A stretch of 64,000 nt of DNA from Parahaliea maris (GTDB lineage Bacteria > Pseudomonadota > Gammaproteobacteria > Pseudomonadales > Halieaceae), in the NCBI RefSeq assembly GCF_008064665.1, contig NZ_VRZA01000002.1, positions 806,001 to 870,000 of the forward strand. Reading direction: 5' to 3'. Below the pieces are notes generated by a model that saw only the letters and a list, made by a program, of their open reading frames with translations, had not been told where the DNA came from and did not search any database. Below, one piece after another: positions 9,195 through 17,860 of this stretch. How positions within the stretch are numbered: position 1 is the first letter of the stretch; every line of letters begins with the position of its first letter. The translations under genes were made by a program, and so were the position numbers.

Positions 9195-9758
9195 CTAGCT
9201 GCGACGCACGATCTCCTCCATGGGTTTGCGCTGGCGCGGGCCCTGGTCGCGCTGGAGATAAGCTTCCGGCAGGTCCGGGGTGTCGCCGGCGTAGCCTATC
9301 GCGAGGGCCGTGAGGGCCTCCTGGGTCGCTCCCAGGTTGAAGTCGCTGTGGGCTTTTTCTGGCTCGATTCCGATCATCTGGTGTACCACCAGGCCCCGCG
9401 CCGTGGCTTCCACGGTCAGGAACGCTGACGCGGCCCCGAGATCGTGGGGGGCCGCCTTGTTGGGCTTGCCATTGTGCTCGAAGGCGGTTTCCATGATGCC
9501 CAGGGCCAGTACCGGGGCGTGCTGCGCCCAGGGCTGGTTACCCTCGACCAGTACCTCAAGAATAGCCTGCCACAGGGACGGGTTTTCCTCCCGCACACCA
9601 AGGATGTAGCGCCACGGCTGGGCATTGTAGGAAGACATGGCCCAGCGAGCGGCCTCGAACAGGGCCTCGACGTCCTCGGTGGCGACACTGCGGGCCGGGT
9701 CAAACTGGTAGGGGCTGCGACGTTCCCGGAACAGGGGAAGGATGTTGATCTCGCTCAT
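9195..9758 (-). CDS. Nitroreductase-family FMN oxidoreductase
   Basis: A 187-residue single-domain protein with the nitroreductase N-terminal signature (ILPLFRERRSPYQFD) binding FMN phosphate through Arg-Arg-Ser. It also contains AARWAMSSYNAQPWRYI and a C-terminal AIGYAGDTPDLPE segment typical of the compact NfsB-like group. It would reduce nitroaromatics, quinones or other electrophiles with NAD(P)H. It lies convergent to gntP with 7 bp between stops and 38 bp downstream of a TetR gene on the same strand, so it is plausibly a TetR-regulated target. Its physiological substrate is unknown. Confidence 0.88.
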   Translation of the reverse strand: MSEINILPLFRERRSPYQFDPARSVATEDVEALFEAARWAMSSYNAQPWRYILGVREENPSLWQAILEVLVEGNQPWAQHAPVLALGIMETAFEHNGKPNKAAPHDLGAASAFLTVEATARGLVVHQMIGIEPEKAHSDFNLGATQEALTALAIGYAGDTPDLPEAYLQRDQGPRQRKPMEEIVRRS

Positions 9759-9796
9759 TGGGTACTCCTTGTCTGTGCGGTGAAGTTTGCTTGATG

Positions 9797-10456
9797 TTAC
9801 GTGGAGCCCAGCGCCGCTGCCTCTGCTACCACACCCTGCAGGTAGAGCCTGGCATTGGTTCTGAGCATGTCGCCGATGGACGTGGCACGGCTGAACTCGT
9901 TAAATGCCCGCTGGTTCTGCAGCAGGCTGAGGCCGTGGGCCATCGACCAGAAGGCCAGGGCGATATCCTCTGGCGGGAGGTGATGGATATCGTTGAGCCT
10001 GCACCAATCGCCCAGGGCGTCGATAAAAAATCGCAGGCCCCTGATTCGCCGGGTGAAACTCTCCTGGCTGGTCAGTTCGGTGCCGAGGCTGCCCCACATC
10101 AGTTCGTAGAAGGCCTGGTGCCGCTGCAGAAAGTCCAGGTAGGTGAGTCCCAGGGCCACCAGGCAGTCCTCGGTGCCGGGTGCGTAGCGGGCGGCGCTGC
10201 GCTCGACCTCGCAGTTCAGGGCATAGTAGGCGAGGTCGGTGACGGCTTCGAGTAATTCATTGCGGTCGCGAAAGTGGCGATAGGGTGCGGCAGTACTCAC
10301 ACCGAGCCGCCGGGCCGCCGCCGCAAGGGAGAACGCCATCAGGCCTTCTTCCTCGATGAGCTCGGCCGCGGCGATAATCAGGGCGTGCTGCAGGTCCCCG
10401 TGGTGGTAGCGTGTGCTGGCACTATTGCCGGTATTGGTGCTGCGCTCGCTGGCCAA
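9797..10456 (-). CDS. TetR/AcrR-family transcriptional regulator
   Basis: The protein has a TetR helix-turn-helix (AAARRLGVSTAAPYRHFRDR) preceded by RYHHGDLQHALIIAAAELI, then a helical ligand domain of the WHG/TetR_C type ending near EAAALGST. The frame is open back to an ATG at 10633, but that extension would cover the whole promoter region of divergent purU and lacks family similarity. I chose the TTG at 10456, preceded by a GGGGGCGA stretch, giving 219 residues, a normal TetR length. It probably represses itself and the nitroreductase gene immediately downstream. The exact start is uncertain. Confidence 0.82.
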   Translation of the reverse strand: MASERSTNTGNSASTRYHHGDLQHALIIAAAELIEEEGLMAFSLAAAARRLGVSTAAPYRHFRDRNELLEAVTDLAYYALNCEVERSAARYAPGTEDCLVALGLTYLDFLQRHQAFYELMWGSLGTELTSQESFTRRIRGLRFFIDALGDWCRLNDIHHLPPEDIALAFWSMAHGLSLLQNQRAFNEFSRATSIGDMLRTNARLYLQGVVAEAAALGST

Positions 10457-10631
10457 GGATCGCCCCCCGTCAGGCAATGAGTCTGGTATGCGGGCAGTGT
10501 GTCTCAGGCAGTGGCTCGGTGCAATGGCGTTTGGGGGCACGATAGTGCTAGTGTACTGCCCCCGCCGGGGGAGCGGACGCCGCAGCGCCCGGCTTCCGGT
10601 CACGCCACGGCAACCAGGCAAGGAAAAGAGC

Positions 10632-11495
10632 ATGACTCAACGCAGTTACCGTCTCGTGGGCATCTGCCCGGACCAGGTCGGCATCGTCGCCCGTATCGCC
10701 AGTTTTATCGCTGCGAAAGGCGGTTCCATCATCGGCGCCAGCCAGTACGAAGATACCGAGACCCGCCTGTTTTACATGCGTTATGTGGTAGATGCCGACA
10801 GTCTCAACATGGACGCTGACGCATTTCGCGCCGCCTTCGACCCGGTGGCCCGCGAGTTGCAAATGGAATGGCGTCTGACGGAATCGGCAAAACCCAAGCG
10901 TGTGGTCCTCATGGTAAGCCGACTCGATCACTGCCTGGCGGACCTGCTGCACCTGTGGCGCAGCGGCGACCTGTTTTTCGAACCGGCCTGCGTTATCTCC
11001 AATCACGACGACCTGCGTGAACTGGTAGAGTGGCACGGTGTTACCTACCATCATGTGCCCGTACCCAGGGAGGACGCAGGCAAGCAGGCGGCTTTCGAAC
11101 AGACCTCAGCCCTGATCCGTGCGGCCGAACCCGATACGATAGTGCTCGCCCGCTATATGCAGATCCTGCCGCCCTGGCTGTGTTCGGAGTATGCCGGCCG
11201 GATCATCAATATCCACCACAGTTTCCTGCCGTCCTTCATCGGGGCCAGACCCTACCACCAGGCCTTCCACCGGGGCGTCAAGCTGACCGGAGCCACCTGC
11301 CACTATGTCACCGAGGAGCTCGATGCGGGCCCCATCATCGAGCAGGACGTTATCCGTATCCGCCACCACGACACCGTGGAAGAACTGGTGCGCCTCGGCA
11401 AGGACGTGGAGAAAACCGTGCTGGCCCGCGGCCTGCGCTACCACCTTGAGGACCGGGTGCTGGTGCAGGGCAACAAGACCGTGGTGTTCTCCTGA
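10632..11495 (+). CDS. purU: Formyltetrahydrofolate deformylase
   Basis: This 287-residue enzyme hydrolyses 10-formyl-THF to THF and formate, balancing one-carbon pools and feeding PurT. An N-terminal ACT domain (about residues 5-85, LVGICPDQVGIVARIASFI) is followed by a formyltransferase domain. Active-site text is NIHHSFLPSFIGARPYHQAF and then GATCHYVTEELDAGPIIEQ, containing the conserved Asn, His and Asp. AGGAAAAG sits just before the ATG. The end is 7 bp from a convergent SDR gene. Full length and all key residues are present. Confidence 0.95.
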   Translation: MTQRSYRLVGICPDQVGIVARIASFIAAKGGSIIGASQYEDTETRLFYMRYVVDADSLNMDADAFRAAFDPVARELQMEWRLTESAKPKRVVLMVSRLDHCLADLLHLWRSGDLFFEPACVISNHDDLRELVEWHGVTYHHVPVPREDAGKQAAFEQTSALIRAAEPDTIVLARYMQILPPWLCSEYAGRIINIHHSFLPSFIGARPYHQAFHRGVKLTGATCHYVTEELDAGPIIEQDVIRIRHHDTVEELVRLGKDVEKTVLARGLRYHLEDRVLVQGNKTVVFS

Positions 11496-11502
11496 GGCGC
11501 GA

Positions 11503-12276
11503 TCAGCACATCACGCTGCCGCCATCCACATGATAGGCCTGGCCGTTGATCCACTGGCCATCGTCCGATAACAGCATGGCCACCACGGCGGCGATATCGT
11601 CCGGGTGGCCGAGGCGAGTGTGCGGTGTACCAGCCAGGGCCATCTTCTCGAACTCGCGCGGTATCCGGCCACTGCTGCGCATTTCGTCGGTAATGGTCAG
11701 TCCGGGAGAGACGCAGTTTGCCCGGATACCCTCCCGGCCCCAGCGACTGGCGACGTGCCGCATGAGTGCGTTGATACCGCTCTTGGTTACTGCGTAGGCA
11801 GGCCGCGTGGGCTCCGCCGCCTCCGCGGCGCCGGAACTGGTGTAGACCACGGCGCCGCCCCTCACCAGCAGATGTGGCAGCACGGCGCGGGTGGCGAGGA
11901 AATGACCGCGCAGGTTGACCGCCAGGGTGCGGTCGAATACGGCGAGGTCCTCGCTCAGGGCGTCGCTGTCCTCGTGAATGATCCTCATGTCCGCCGCATT
12001 GATATGGGCGCCGTCCAGCCGTCCGAGCTGGGTCAGCGCCTCGTCGATGACCTGGTTGACCGAACCCTCATCAGCGATATCGAAGGGCAGGGCGAAGGCC
12101 CGGCCACCGGCTGCAATGACTTCCTCTGCGACGGCTGCGGCGGCCTCGAGGTTGATGTCGGCGAGGCAGACATGGGCGCCTTCCTGTGCCAGCCGGCGGG
12201 CCGTGGAGGCGCCAATGCCGGTGCCGGCGCCGAGGACAATGATGGCCTTATCGTGGAGTCGTGCTGCGTACGGCAT
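11503..12276 (-). CDS. SDR-family NAD(P)-dependent oxidoreductase
   Basis: A classical short-chain dehydrogenase of 257 residues. It shows the nucleotide-binding glycine motif GAGTGIG near residue 15, the acidic residue LADINLE pointing to NAD(H), a degenerate NNAG region (INAADM), catalytic Ser in VYTSSGAAE and Tyr/Lys in YAVTKSG. The C-terminus VDGGSVMC is typical. The ATG at 12276 follows AGGGAAG, whereas the longer upstream frame has no family similarity. It is the third gene of a crotonase-thiolase-SDR operon, so a hydroxyacyl or ring alcohol substrate is plausible. Confidence 0.88.
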   Translation of the reverse strand: MPYAARLHDKAIIVLGAGTGIGASTARRLAQEGAHVCLADINLEAAAAVAEEVIAAGGRAFALPFDIADEGSVNQVIDEALTQLGRLDGAHINAADMRIIHEDSDALSEDLAVFDRTLAVNLRGHFLATRAVLPHLLVRGGAVVYTSSGAAEAAEPTRPAYAVTKSGINALMRHVASRWGREGIRANCVSPGLTITDEMRSSGRIPREFEKMALAGTPHTRLGHPDDIAAVVAMLLSDDGQWINGQAYHVDGGSVMC

Positions 12277-12391
12277 GCGAATCTTCCCTGTTATGGATGA
12301 GCCTGCATGCAATATGAGGGGGGAGGTCGGCGCAGGGAAGTGCGCCGGGGGAAAACGCGGGGAGTGGTTTGAATAGTCTCCCCGCGGACGC

Positions 12392-13624
12392 TCAGATGCG
12401 CTCGATAATGATGGCCGGGGCCATGCCGCCGGCAGCGCACATGGTGACCAGCCCAAACTGCTGATCCCGGCGCTCCAGTTCGTCGAGCACGGTGCCAATC
12501 AGGATGGAGCCGGTAGCACCAATCGGATGACCCAGAGCCATCGCGCCACCATTGACGTTGACCTTGTCGCGATCCAGGTCCAGGTCACGGATAAACTTCT
12601 CCGCGACCACGGCAAAGGCCTCGTTGATCTCGAACAGGTCGATGTCGGCCAGCGACAGGCCGGCCTTTTTCAGCACTTTGCGCGCCGCGGGTACCGGCGC
12701 ATTGAGCATCAGGGTAGGGGAGTCGCCCATGTTGGCCATGGCCACGATGCGGGCCCGGGGCTTCATGCCGTGGGCACGGGCGTAGTCCGGTGATGCCAAC
12801 AGCAGTGCCGCCGCACCGTCCACGACGCCGGAAGAGTTACCGGCGTGGTGAACGTGGTTGATTTTCAGGTCGGGGTAGACCTGGCCCACCAGGGCGCGGA
12901 AGGTGGTGCCCGCCTCGTCGAGCGGGTAATCGGCCATGGCCTCGAAAGCCGGCTTGAGCCCGGCGAGACTCTCCAGGGTGGTGCCGGGGCGGGGGAACTC
13001 CTCCCGGTCCAGGGCCAGGCTGCCATCGGGTTTGTAAACCGGCACCAGGCTCTTGGCGAAGTGGCCGTTTTCAATGGCGAAGGCGGCGCGGTTCTGGGAT
13101 TCTACCGCCAGCTGGTCCACTGCTTCCCGGTCGATGCCTTCCAGGGTGGCGATCGCGTCGGCGCACACGCCCTGGTGGGGCTGTGGGTGACGCTCCCGCA
13201 GGCGCAGGTTGTCGCTGTCGATGAAGGGCGACTGGCCCGCCGCCTGGCTATAGCTGGACATCATTTCACAGCCGCCGCCGATCACCAGGTCCTCCATGCC
13301 GGACATGATGGACGCTGCCGCCAGATTCACCGCGGTAATGCCTGAGCCGCAAAAGCGGTCCAGGGTCACACCGGAGGAGCGCACGTCGTAGCCCGCGTCC
13401 AGGGCCGCCATGCGGGCGAGGTCGCCACCCTGCTGACCGCGCTGGGCACTGGTGCCAAAAATGATATCGTCCACCTCCGCGGTGTCGAGCTGGTTGCGTT
13501 CTGCCAGGACTTTGAGGACTGCCGCCCCCAAGTGCTGGGGATGTTCGTCCGCCAGTGCTCCCTTGCCTTTTTTACCAATGCCGCGAGGGGTGCGGCAGGC
13601 GTCGATAATCCATGCTTCAGACAT
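12392..13624 (-). CDS. Acetyl-CoA acetyltransferase / thiolase
   Basis: A 410-residue thiolase that cleaves 3-ketoacyl-CoA with CoA or condenses acetyl-CoA units. Catalytic Cys92 lies in LDRFCGSGITAV, the His in GHPIGATGS, and the second Cys in TMCAAGGMAPA near the C-terminus. The crotonase gene lies 24 bp upstream and the SDR 115 bp downstream, suggesting one operon. With hydratase, dehydrogenase and thiolase functions side by side, the cluster could perform a side-chain or fatty-acyl beta-oxidation round. The specific acyl substrate cannot be read from sequence. Confidence 0.93.
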   Translation of the reverse strand: MSEAWIIDACRTPRGIGKKGKGALADEHPQHLGAAVLKVLAERNQLDTAEVDDIIFGTSAQRGQQGGDLARMAALDAGYDVRSSGVTLDRFCGSGITAVNLAAASIMSGMEDLVIGGGCEMMSSYSQAAGQSPFIDSDNLRLRERHPQPHQGVCADAIATLEGIDREAVDQLAVESQNRAAFAIENGHFAKSLVPVYKPDGSLALDREEFPRPGTTLESLAGLKPAFEAMADYPLDEAGTTFRALVGQVYPDLKINHVHHAGNSSGVVDGAAALLLASPDYARAHGMKPRARIVAMANMGDSPTLMLNAPVPAARKVLKKAGLSLADIDLFEINEAFAVVAEKFIRDLDLDRDKVNVNGGAMALGHPIGATGSILIGTVLDELERRDQQFGLVTMCAAGGMAPAIIIERI

Positions 13625-13648
13625 AACAGTACTCCTCCGTCGGGCGGC

Positions 13649-14416
13649 CTAGCGGCCTTTCCATTGCGGTGCGCGCTTCTCGGCAAAGGCAGTCGCGCCC
13701 TCGATAGCGTCCTCACTGGTAAAGACCGGCTGTACGATTTTCTGCTGTTCGGCAAACATCACGTCGCTGGTCCAGTCCTTGGCGTTGGCAATGACTTTTT
13801 TGCTGGCCGCGACGGCCATGGGGCCATTGGCGGCAATGCGTGCAGCCAGCTCCAGGGCGGCCTCCAGGGCGGTTCCGGATGCGACCACCCGGTTGACCAG
13901 GCCCAGTTCGTAGGCGCGGGACGCATCGATGAAGTCACCGGTCAGGGCCAACTCCATGGCAATGTGTTCGGGAATCTGCTTCGGTAGCTTGACCAGCCCG
14001 CCCGCCGCGGCAGCGAGACCGCGCTTGACCTCCGGGATCCCGAACCGGGCGTCGTCAGCGGCGACAATAAGATCGCAGGTGATGGCCACCTCAAAGCCTC
14101 CGGCCAGGGCGAAGCCCTCGACCGCGGCAATCAGCGGTTTGGCGGCGATGTATTCACACATCCCGGCAAAACCTTTTCCCTTCACCATGGGGTTTTCTCC
14201 GGCGACGAAGGCCTTGAGGTCCATGCCCGAGCAGAAGGTACCGCCGGCGCCGGTGATCAGCCCTACGCGTAACTCCGGGTTGCTCTCGAGCTCGTCAATG
14301 GCCGCTGCAATACCTTCAGCCACTGCCAGGTTGACAGCGTTTTTCGCCTGCGGGCGATTCAGGGTGATGATCAGGACGCCGTCCTGGACCTGGGTGAGTA
14401 CGGGGGTATCAGACAT
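13649..14416 (-). CDS. Enoyl-CoA hydratase/isomerase (crotonase) family protein
   Basis: A 255-residue crotonase fold protein. Oxyanion-hole segments GAGGTFCSGMDLKAF and EGFALAGGFEVAI are present, followed by FGIPEVKRGLAAAAGG in the region that positions the catalytic acid. Family members hydrate or isomerise enoyl-CoA thioesters. It is the first gene of the crotonase-thiolase-SDR operon and lies divergent from the IclR regulator gene, with 288 bp between starts. The intergenic region is the probable regulated promoter. Confidence 0.92.
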   Translation of the reverse strand: MSDTPVLTQVQDGVLIITLNRPQAKNAVNLAVAEGIAAAIDELESNPELRVGLITGAGGTFCSGMDLKAFVAGENPMVKGKGFAGMCEYIAAKPLIAAVEGFALAGGFEVAITCDLIVAADDARFGIPEVKRGLAAAAGGLVKLPKQIPEHIAMELALTGDFIDASRAYELGLVNRVVASGTALEAALELAARIAANGPMAVAASKKVIANAKDWTSDVMFAEQQKIVQPVFTSEDAIEGATAFAEKRAPQWKGR

Positions 14417-14704
14417 GGTGGATCTCCAGCGGAATGAATGATTTTATCGTCTGAATGGTAACCTACGCGGCCCTGCGCCAGCCAGCTAACCCTATTGCGA
14501 GGGTAGGGCGAATCGTTTCGACCACTCTCCACCCCCGCCGCGTCCTGCGGGCTATCCCTGCCATTGTACCGAAGCATTGTCCCCCCTTGTCCGGAGCGGC
14601 CCCGAGGATGTTTGCATAATAGTCTTATAGATATATCATTAAGTATAATTGGGGCAGTTTTTAGGCCGTTCCATGCAACGAAACCCATTACCTGGCACAC
14701 GAAC

Positions 14705-15448
14705 ATGATACGGTCAGTAAGCCGCGCACTGGACATCCTTGAACTACTCAATCGGCGAGATAGCATTACCGCCCTGGAACTTGCCCGAGAACTTGCGGCG
14801 CCGAGGGCGACGATCTACCGAATTCTGGAAACGCTTGTCGCCAAGGGATTCATCTATCAACATGAATCGGACAACCAGTTTCGCCTCGCACAGGGAGTGA
14901 CAAGCCTGAGTCGCGGTTATACCTGTGAATTGCAACTGGCGAGTGTTGCCAAGCCGCTGATGAAGGGCCTGACAGAGCGCCTGGCGTGGCCCCTATCGCT
15001 AGCGGTCATCTCCGGCAGCGATCTTGTTGTTATCGAAAACACAGACCGGTTCAGTCCGCTGGCAGTCGAGAAATTCAACGTCGGCCACCGAATGCCCGTG
15101 CTGCGGACCGCATCCGGGCTCTGTCTCCTGGCCTTCAGCGATGCAAAGCGGCGAGCAGAGACCTTGAGCCTGGTTGGACAAGCATCAGACAACGCTGACA
15201 ATGTTCTGCAAAGCAGGTTGCATACCATTCGAGAGCGAGGGTTCGCCCGACAGCAGAGATCCCGGGGGCGGGTAAAAATCACGGCCGTATCGGTGCCTGT
15301 GAGCGGGGAGGAAGGCCGCAAACGGGCTGCATTGACGCTGCGTTTTACAGAACCCGCTGTATCCAGGGAAATCCTTGAAAAGGCCATCATTCCGGCCATG
15401 CTACACACCGCTGCGGAAATATCGGCTGAGTCCGGTGCTGTGACCTGA
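14705..15448 (+). CDS. IclR-family transcriptional regulator
   Basis: A 247-residue regulator. Its N-terminal winged helix (MIRSVSRALDILELLNRR, then TALELARELAAPRATIYRILE) is followed by the IclR effector domain (VLRTASGLCLLAF, RERGFARQQRSRG, ITAVSVPVSGEEG). The longer frame back to 14564 adds residues with no family match, so the ATG at 14705 is preferred. It is divergent from the crotonase-thiolase-SDR operon and convergent with a TonB receptor gene. It is a likely substrate-responsive regulator of one or both; this is inference from position. Confidence 0.9.
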   Translation: MIRSVSRALDILELLNRRDSITALELARELAAPRATIYRILETLVAKGFIYQHESDNQFRLAQGVTSLSRGYTCELQLASVAKPLMKGLTERLAWPLSLAVISGSDLVVIENTDRFSPLAVEKFNVGHRMPVLRTASGLCLLAFSDAKRRAETLSLVGQASDNADNVLQSRLHTIRERGFARQQRSRGRVKITAVSVPVSGEEGRKRAALTLRFTEPAVSREILEKAIIPAMLHTAAEISAESGAVT

Positions 15449-15471
15449 TAGCCGCGGTTTCACGGAACGAA

Positions 15472-15493
15472 AACGGGGCCATCGGGCCCCGTT
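15472..15493. terminator. Bidirectional hairpin between iclR-type gene and TonB receptor gene
   Basis: A 9-bp perfect stem (AACGGGGCC / GGCCCCGTT) with a 4-base loop lies between two convergent genes. There is a T-rich stretch on the minus-strand exit side and no long T-run on the plus side. It probably acts as a shared transcription terminator. Confidence 0.6.
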
Positions 15494-15520
15494 CTCATGC
15501 CAGTGTGGCAAAAGTCTGTT

Positions 15521-17641
15521 TCAGAAGGCGTAGCGGACGTCCACAGACCAGGTTCGGGGCATGTTTGGAATCCCGGTCGGCCGGATGACATTCAGCCCTT
15601 TGACGTACACGTCTTCCTCGAGCAGGTTTTTACCCGTGAGTGCAGCGCGCCACTGGCCATTGGCTGTCTCATAGAACAACCCGGCGTCCATCAGGGTGGC
15701 CGCTTCGGCTTTGACCGCCGGGGCGTTGACGATGTCGTTGTAGTAGTCGCTGCGGTAAGACACGTGACCCATGAGGCCCCAATGACCGGAACCGCCGGCG
15801 ATTTCATTGCTGTATTCAAAGCCCATGTTGGCCGTCACTTCGGAAACCCGGTTCATCCGGAAGTCCTTGCTGATGACAGAACCGCTATCGATGTTGCTGT
15901 ATTCGTCCCATTGCCGGGTGAATGCGGCCGTCAATTCCAGATTGTCCGTAGGCAGGAAGACGAATTCAGCCTCCAGACCGATCAGCCGTGCATCGGCGAT
16001 ATTGCGAATGGTTGTGGAGCCGCTGGCGGAGGTGTTAAGCCCCTGGAGGTCGGAGAAGTCGTTCAGGAACAGGTTTACGTTCGCCCTCAGGAGGCCGTCC
16101 ATCAGGTCGGATTTCACGCCGAACTCGTAGGCCCAGACGGTCTCGGGTCCAAAGCCGGTCGCCAGTGCTTCCGGGTTGAGTGAAGCCAGCCCGTTAAAGC
16201 TGCCGGCCCTGAATCCCCGTGAGATGCTGAGGAACGAGAATACGTCCTCGCTCAGCTGGTAGTCGACCACGAACCTCGGTGTAATGGCGTCGCCGGTATT
16301 ACTGCTCGCCAACGGTACTGCAACCGTGATATCACCAGCGGTCGCCATGGCGCCATCCAGCGTTTTCTCATCGTCGGTCCAGCGTATGCCGGCAGTGAGG
16401 GACAGGCGATCGTCGATCGCGTAGGTGCCTTCGGCAAAGACCGCGTAACTCTCGGTGTCGATATCGAGAACAGTGGGCGCGCGCTGGGAGTAGAAGACCA
16501 CGTCGGAAATCGTCTGGTAAGCCTCTTCCTGAAAGAGGGAAGCGCCGACAATCCAGTCCAGTGACGATCCAAAGGCCGTCCCGCTCAGGTGAAACTCCTG
16601 GTTCCAGTCTTCCACTTCACTGGCAATGGTGCGGTTGAGGAGCCCGACGCCGGTGAGGTCAAATGCAGACGACTCATCGAGGTCGTGGTAGCCGGTGATG
16701 GACCTGAGTGTGACGCCACTGTCGAACTCGTAAGACAGGTCAGCAGACACGCGCAGTTGCTCGTTGCTGCCGAAAGTGTCGAACGGGGAGTGCACATCGC
16801 GGAAGTCCCCGGTGGTCGACTTCAGGCTGTCGGGATCGCGTTCCACGGCCTCCCCACCATCGTTTTCCTCTTCAGACGCGGCGACGGAGAGGGTGCCAGA
16901 CAAGGGACCGGCGGTTTGTAGAGCGAGCTTGCCATTCAGTGCCCAGACCTCACGATTGCCGCGATCTTCGTCCAAGGCGGTGTTTTCATACCAGTCCCCG
17001 CTTTCGCGGTAGAGCCCGGAAACCGAGGCAGCCAGAACATCTTCCAGCACCGGAAACTGGATATAGCCCCGGGTGTTGAAGGCGTCAAAGCTACCGAAGC
17101 CGCCGGCAATGTTGCCGGCCAGAGAGCCGTCGGGGGACTTGGTAACGTATTTAATGGCGCCGGTCATGGAATTGCGGCCGTACAGTGTCCCCTGTGGCCC
17201 ACGTAGCACCTCTACCCGCTGCAGCTCCAGTGCCTCTATGTTTGCGACACTCAAACGCGACATATAGACATCGTCGATATACACACCGACGCCGGATTCA
17301 GAGGTGATGATGGCCCCGCTCTGGTCCCCCGCGCCGCGGAGATAGAGGTCGACCTTCCCGGGGGCGCCAACGCCCTGCTGAATAGTGAGCGACGGGACGA
17401 ATTTCTCCAGTTCGCTTGCCTCCACGATCTGGAATTTTTCCAGCGCCGATTCTCCAAAGGCCGAGATGGTGACGGGAGTGGACTGCATATTCGTCTCCCG
17501 TCGTTGGGAGGTCACTACGACTTCCTCAATGGCACGTTCTGTACCGCTCTGGGCGACGGCAACCTGGCTTGCAGTGAGCGAAGCGAAAATGGCGTTGCCG
17601 ATCAACAGAGATGTTAAGGTCGTTGTTTTGTGAGATTGCAC
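15521..17641 (-). CDS. TonB-dependent outer-membrane receptor
   Basis: This 706-residue protein has a signal peptide ending near ASQVAVAQ, a TonB-box-like EEVVVTSQRRE, and a plug domain including LRGAGDQSGAI and LRGPQGTLYGRNSMTGAI. A 22-strand barrel follows, ending in the outer-membrane C-terminal aromatic (VDVRYAF). Receptors of this group, common in marine gammaproteobacteria and sphingomonads, import poorly diffusible substrates such as oligosaccharides, terpenoids or aromatics rather than only iron. Divergent from it, 219 bp away, is an MFS transporter gene that could pass the same substrate across the inner membrane. The substrate is unknown. Confidence 0.93.
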   Translation of the reverse strand: MQSHKTTTLTSLLIGNAIFASLTASQVAVAQSGTERAIEEVVVTSQRRETNMQSTPVTISAFGESALEKFQIVEASELEKFVPSLTIQQGVGAPGKVDLYLRGAGDQSGAIITSESGVGVYIDDVYMSRLSVANIEALELQRVEVLRGPQGTLYGRNSMTGAIKYVTKSPDGSLAGNIAGGFGSFDAFNTRGYIQFPVLEDVLAASVSGLYRESGDWYENTALDEDRGNREVWALNGKLALQTAGPLSGTLSVAASEEENDGGEAVERDPDSLKSTTGDFRDVHSPFDTFGSNEQLRVSADLSYEFDSGVTLRSITGYHDLDESSAFDLTGVGLLNRTIASEVEDWNQEFHLSGTAFGSSLDWIVGASLFQEEAYQTISDVVFYSQRAPTVLDIDTESYAVFAEGTYAIDDRLSLTAGIRWTDDEKTLDGAMATAGDITVAVPLASSNTGDAITPRFVVDYQLSEDVFSFLSISRGFRAGSFNGLASLNPEALATGFGPETVWAYEFGVKSDLMDGLLRANVNLFLNDFSDLQGLNTSASGSTTIRNIADARLIGLEAEFVFLPTDNLELTAAFTRQWDEYSNIDSGSVISKDFRMNRVSEVTANMGFEYSNEIAGGSGHWGLMGHVSYRSDYYNDIVNAPAVKAEAATLMDAGLFYETANGQWRAALTGKNLLEEDVYVKGLNVIRPTGIPNMPRTWSVDVRYAF

Positions 17642-17860
17642 TATATGTTTCCCCTTTGGTGCGAGCGGTGTGGATAGAAATTGCGGGAAAACATACCATC
17701 GAAAGAAATCGCCAATGACGGCTTTTTCAAACCTGTCTCAATAGTGGGCGTCGCCAACTCAGTACTCGACTTTGGATCGCACTGCGTTAACGTAGAACGC
17801 CCCGGTGTCGGGGCGATCCAGTACACGCTGTGGCAACCCCATGATTCGGAAGGACCCTCA

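Noticed and set aside
9797-10633. 278-residue version of the TetR regulator starting at 10633
   Set aside because: The extra 59 residues are low complexity, lack family similarity and would place the start back to back with purU, leaving no promoter room.
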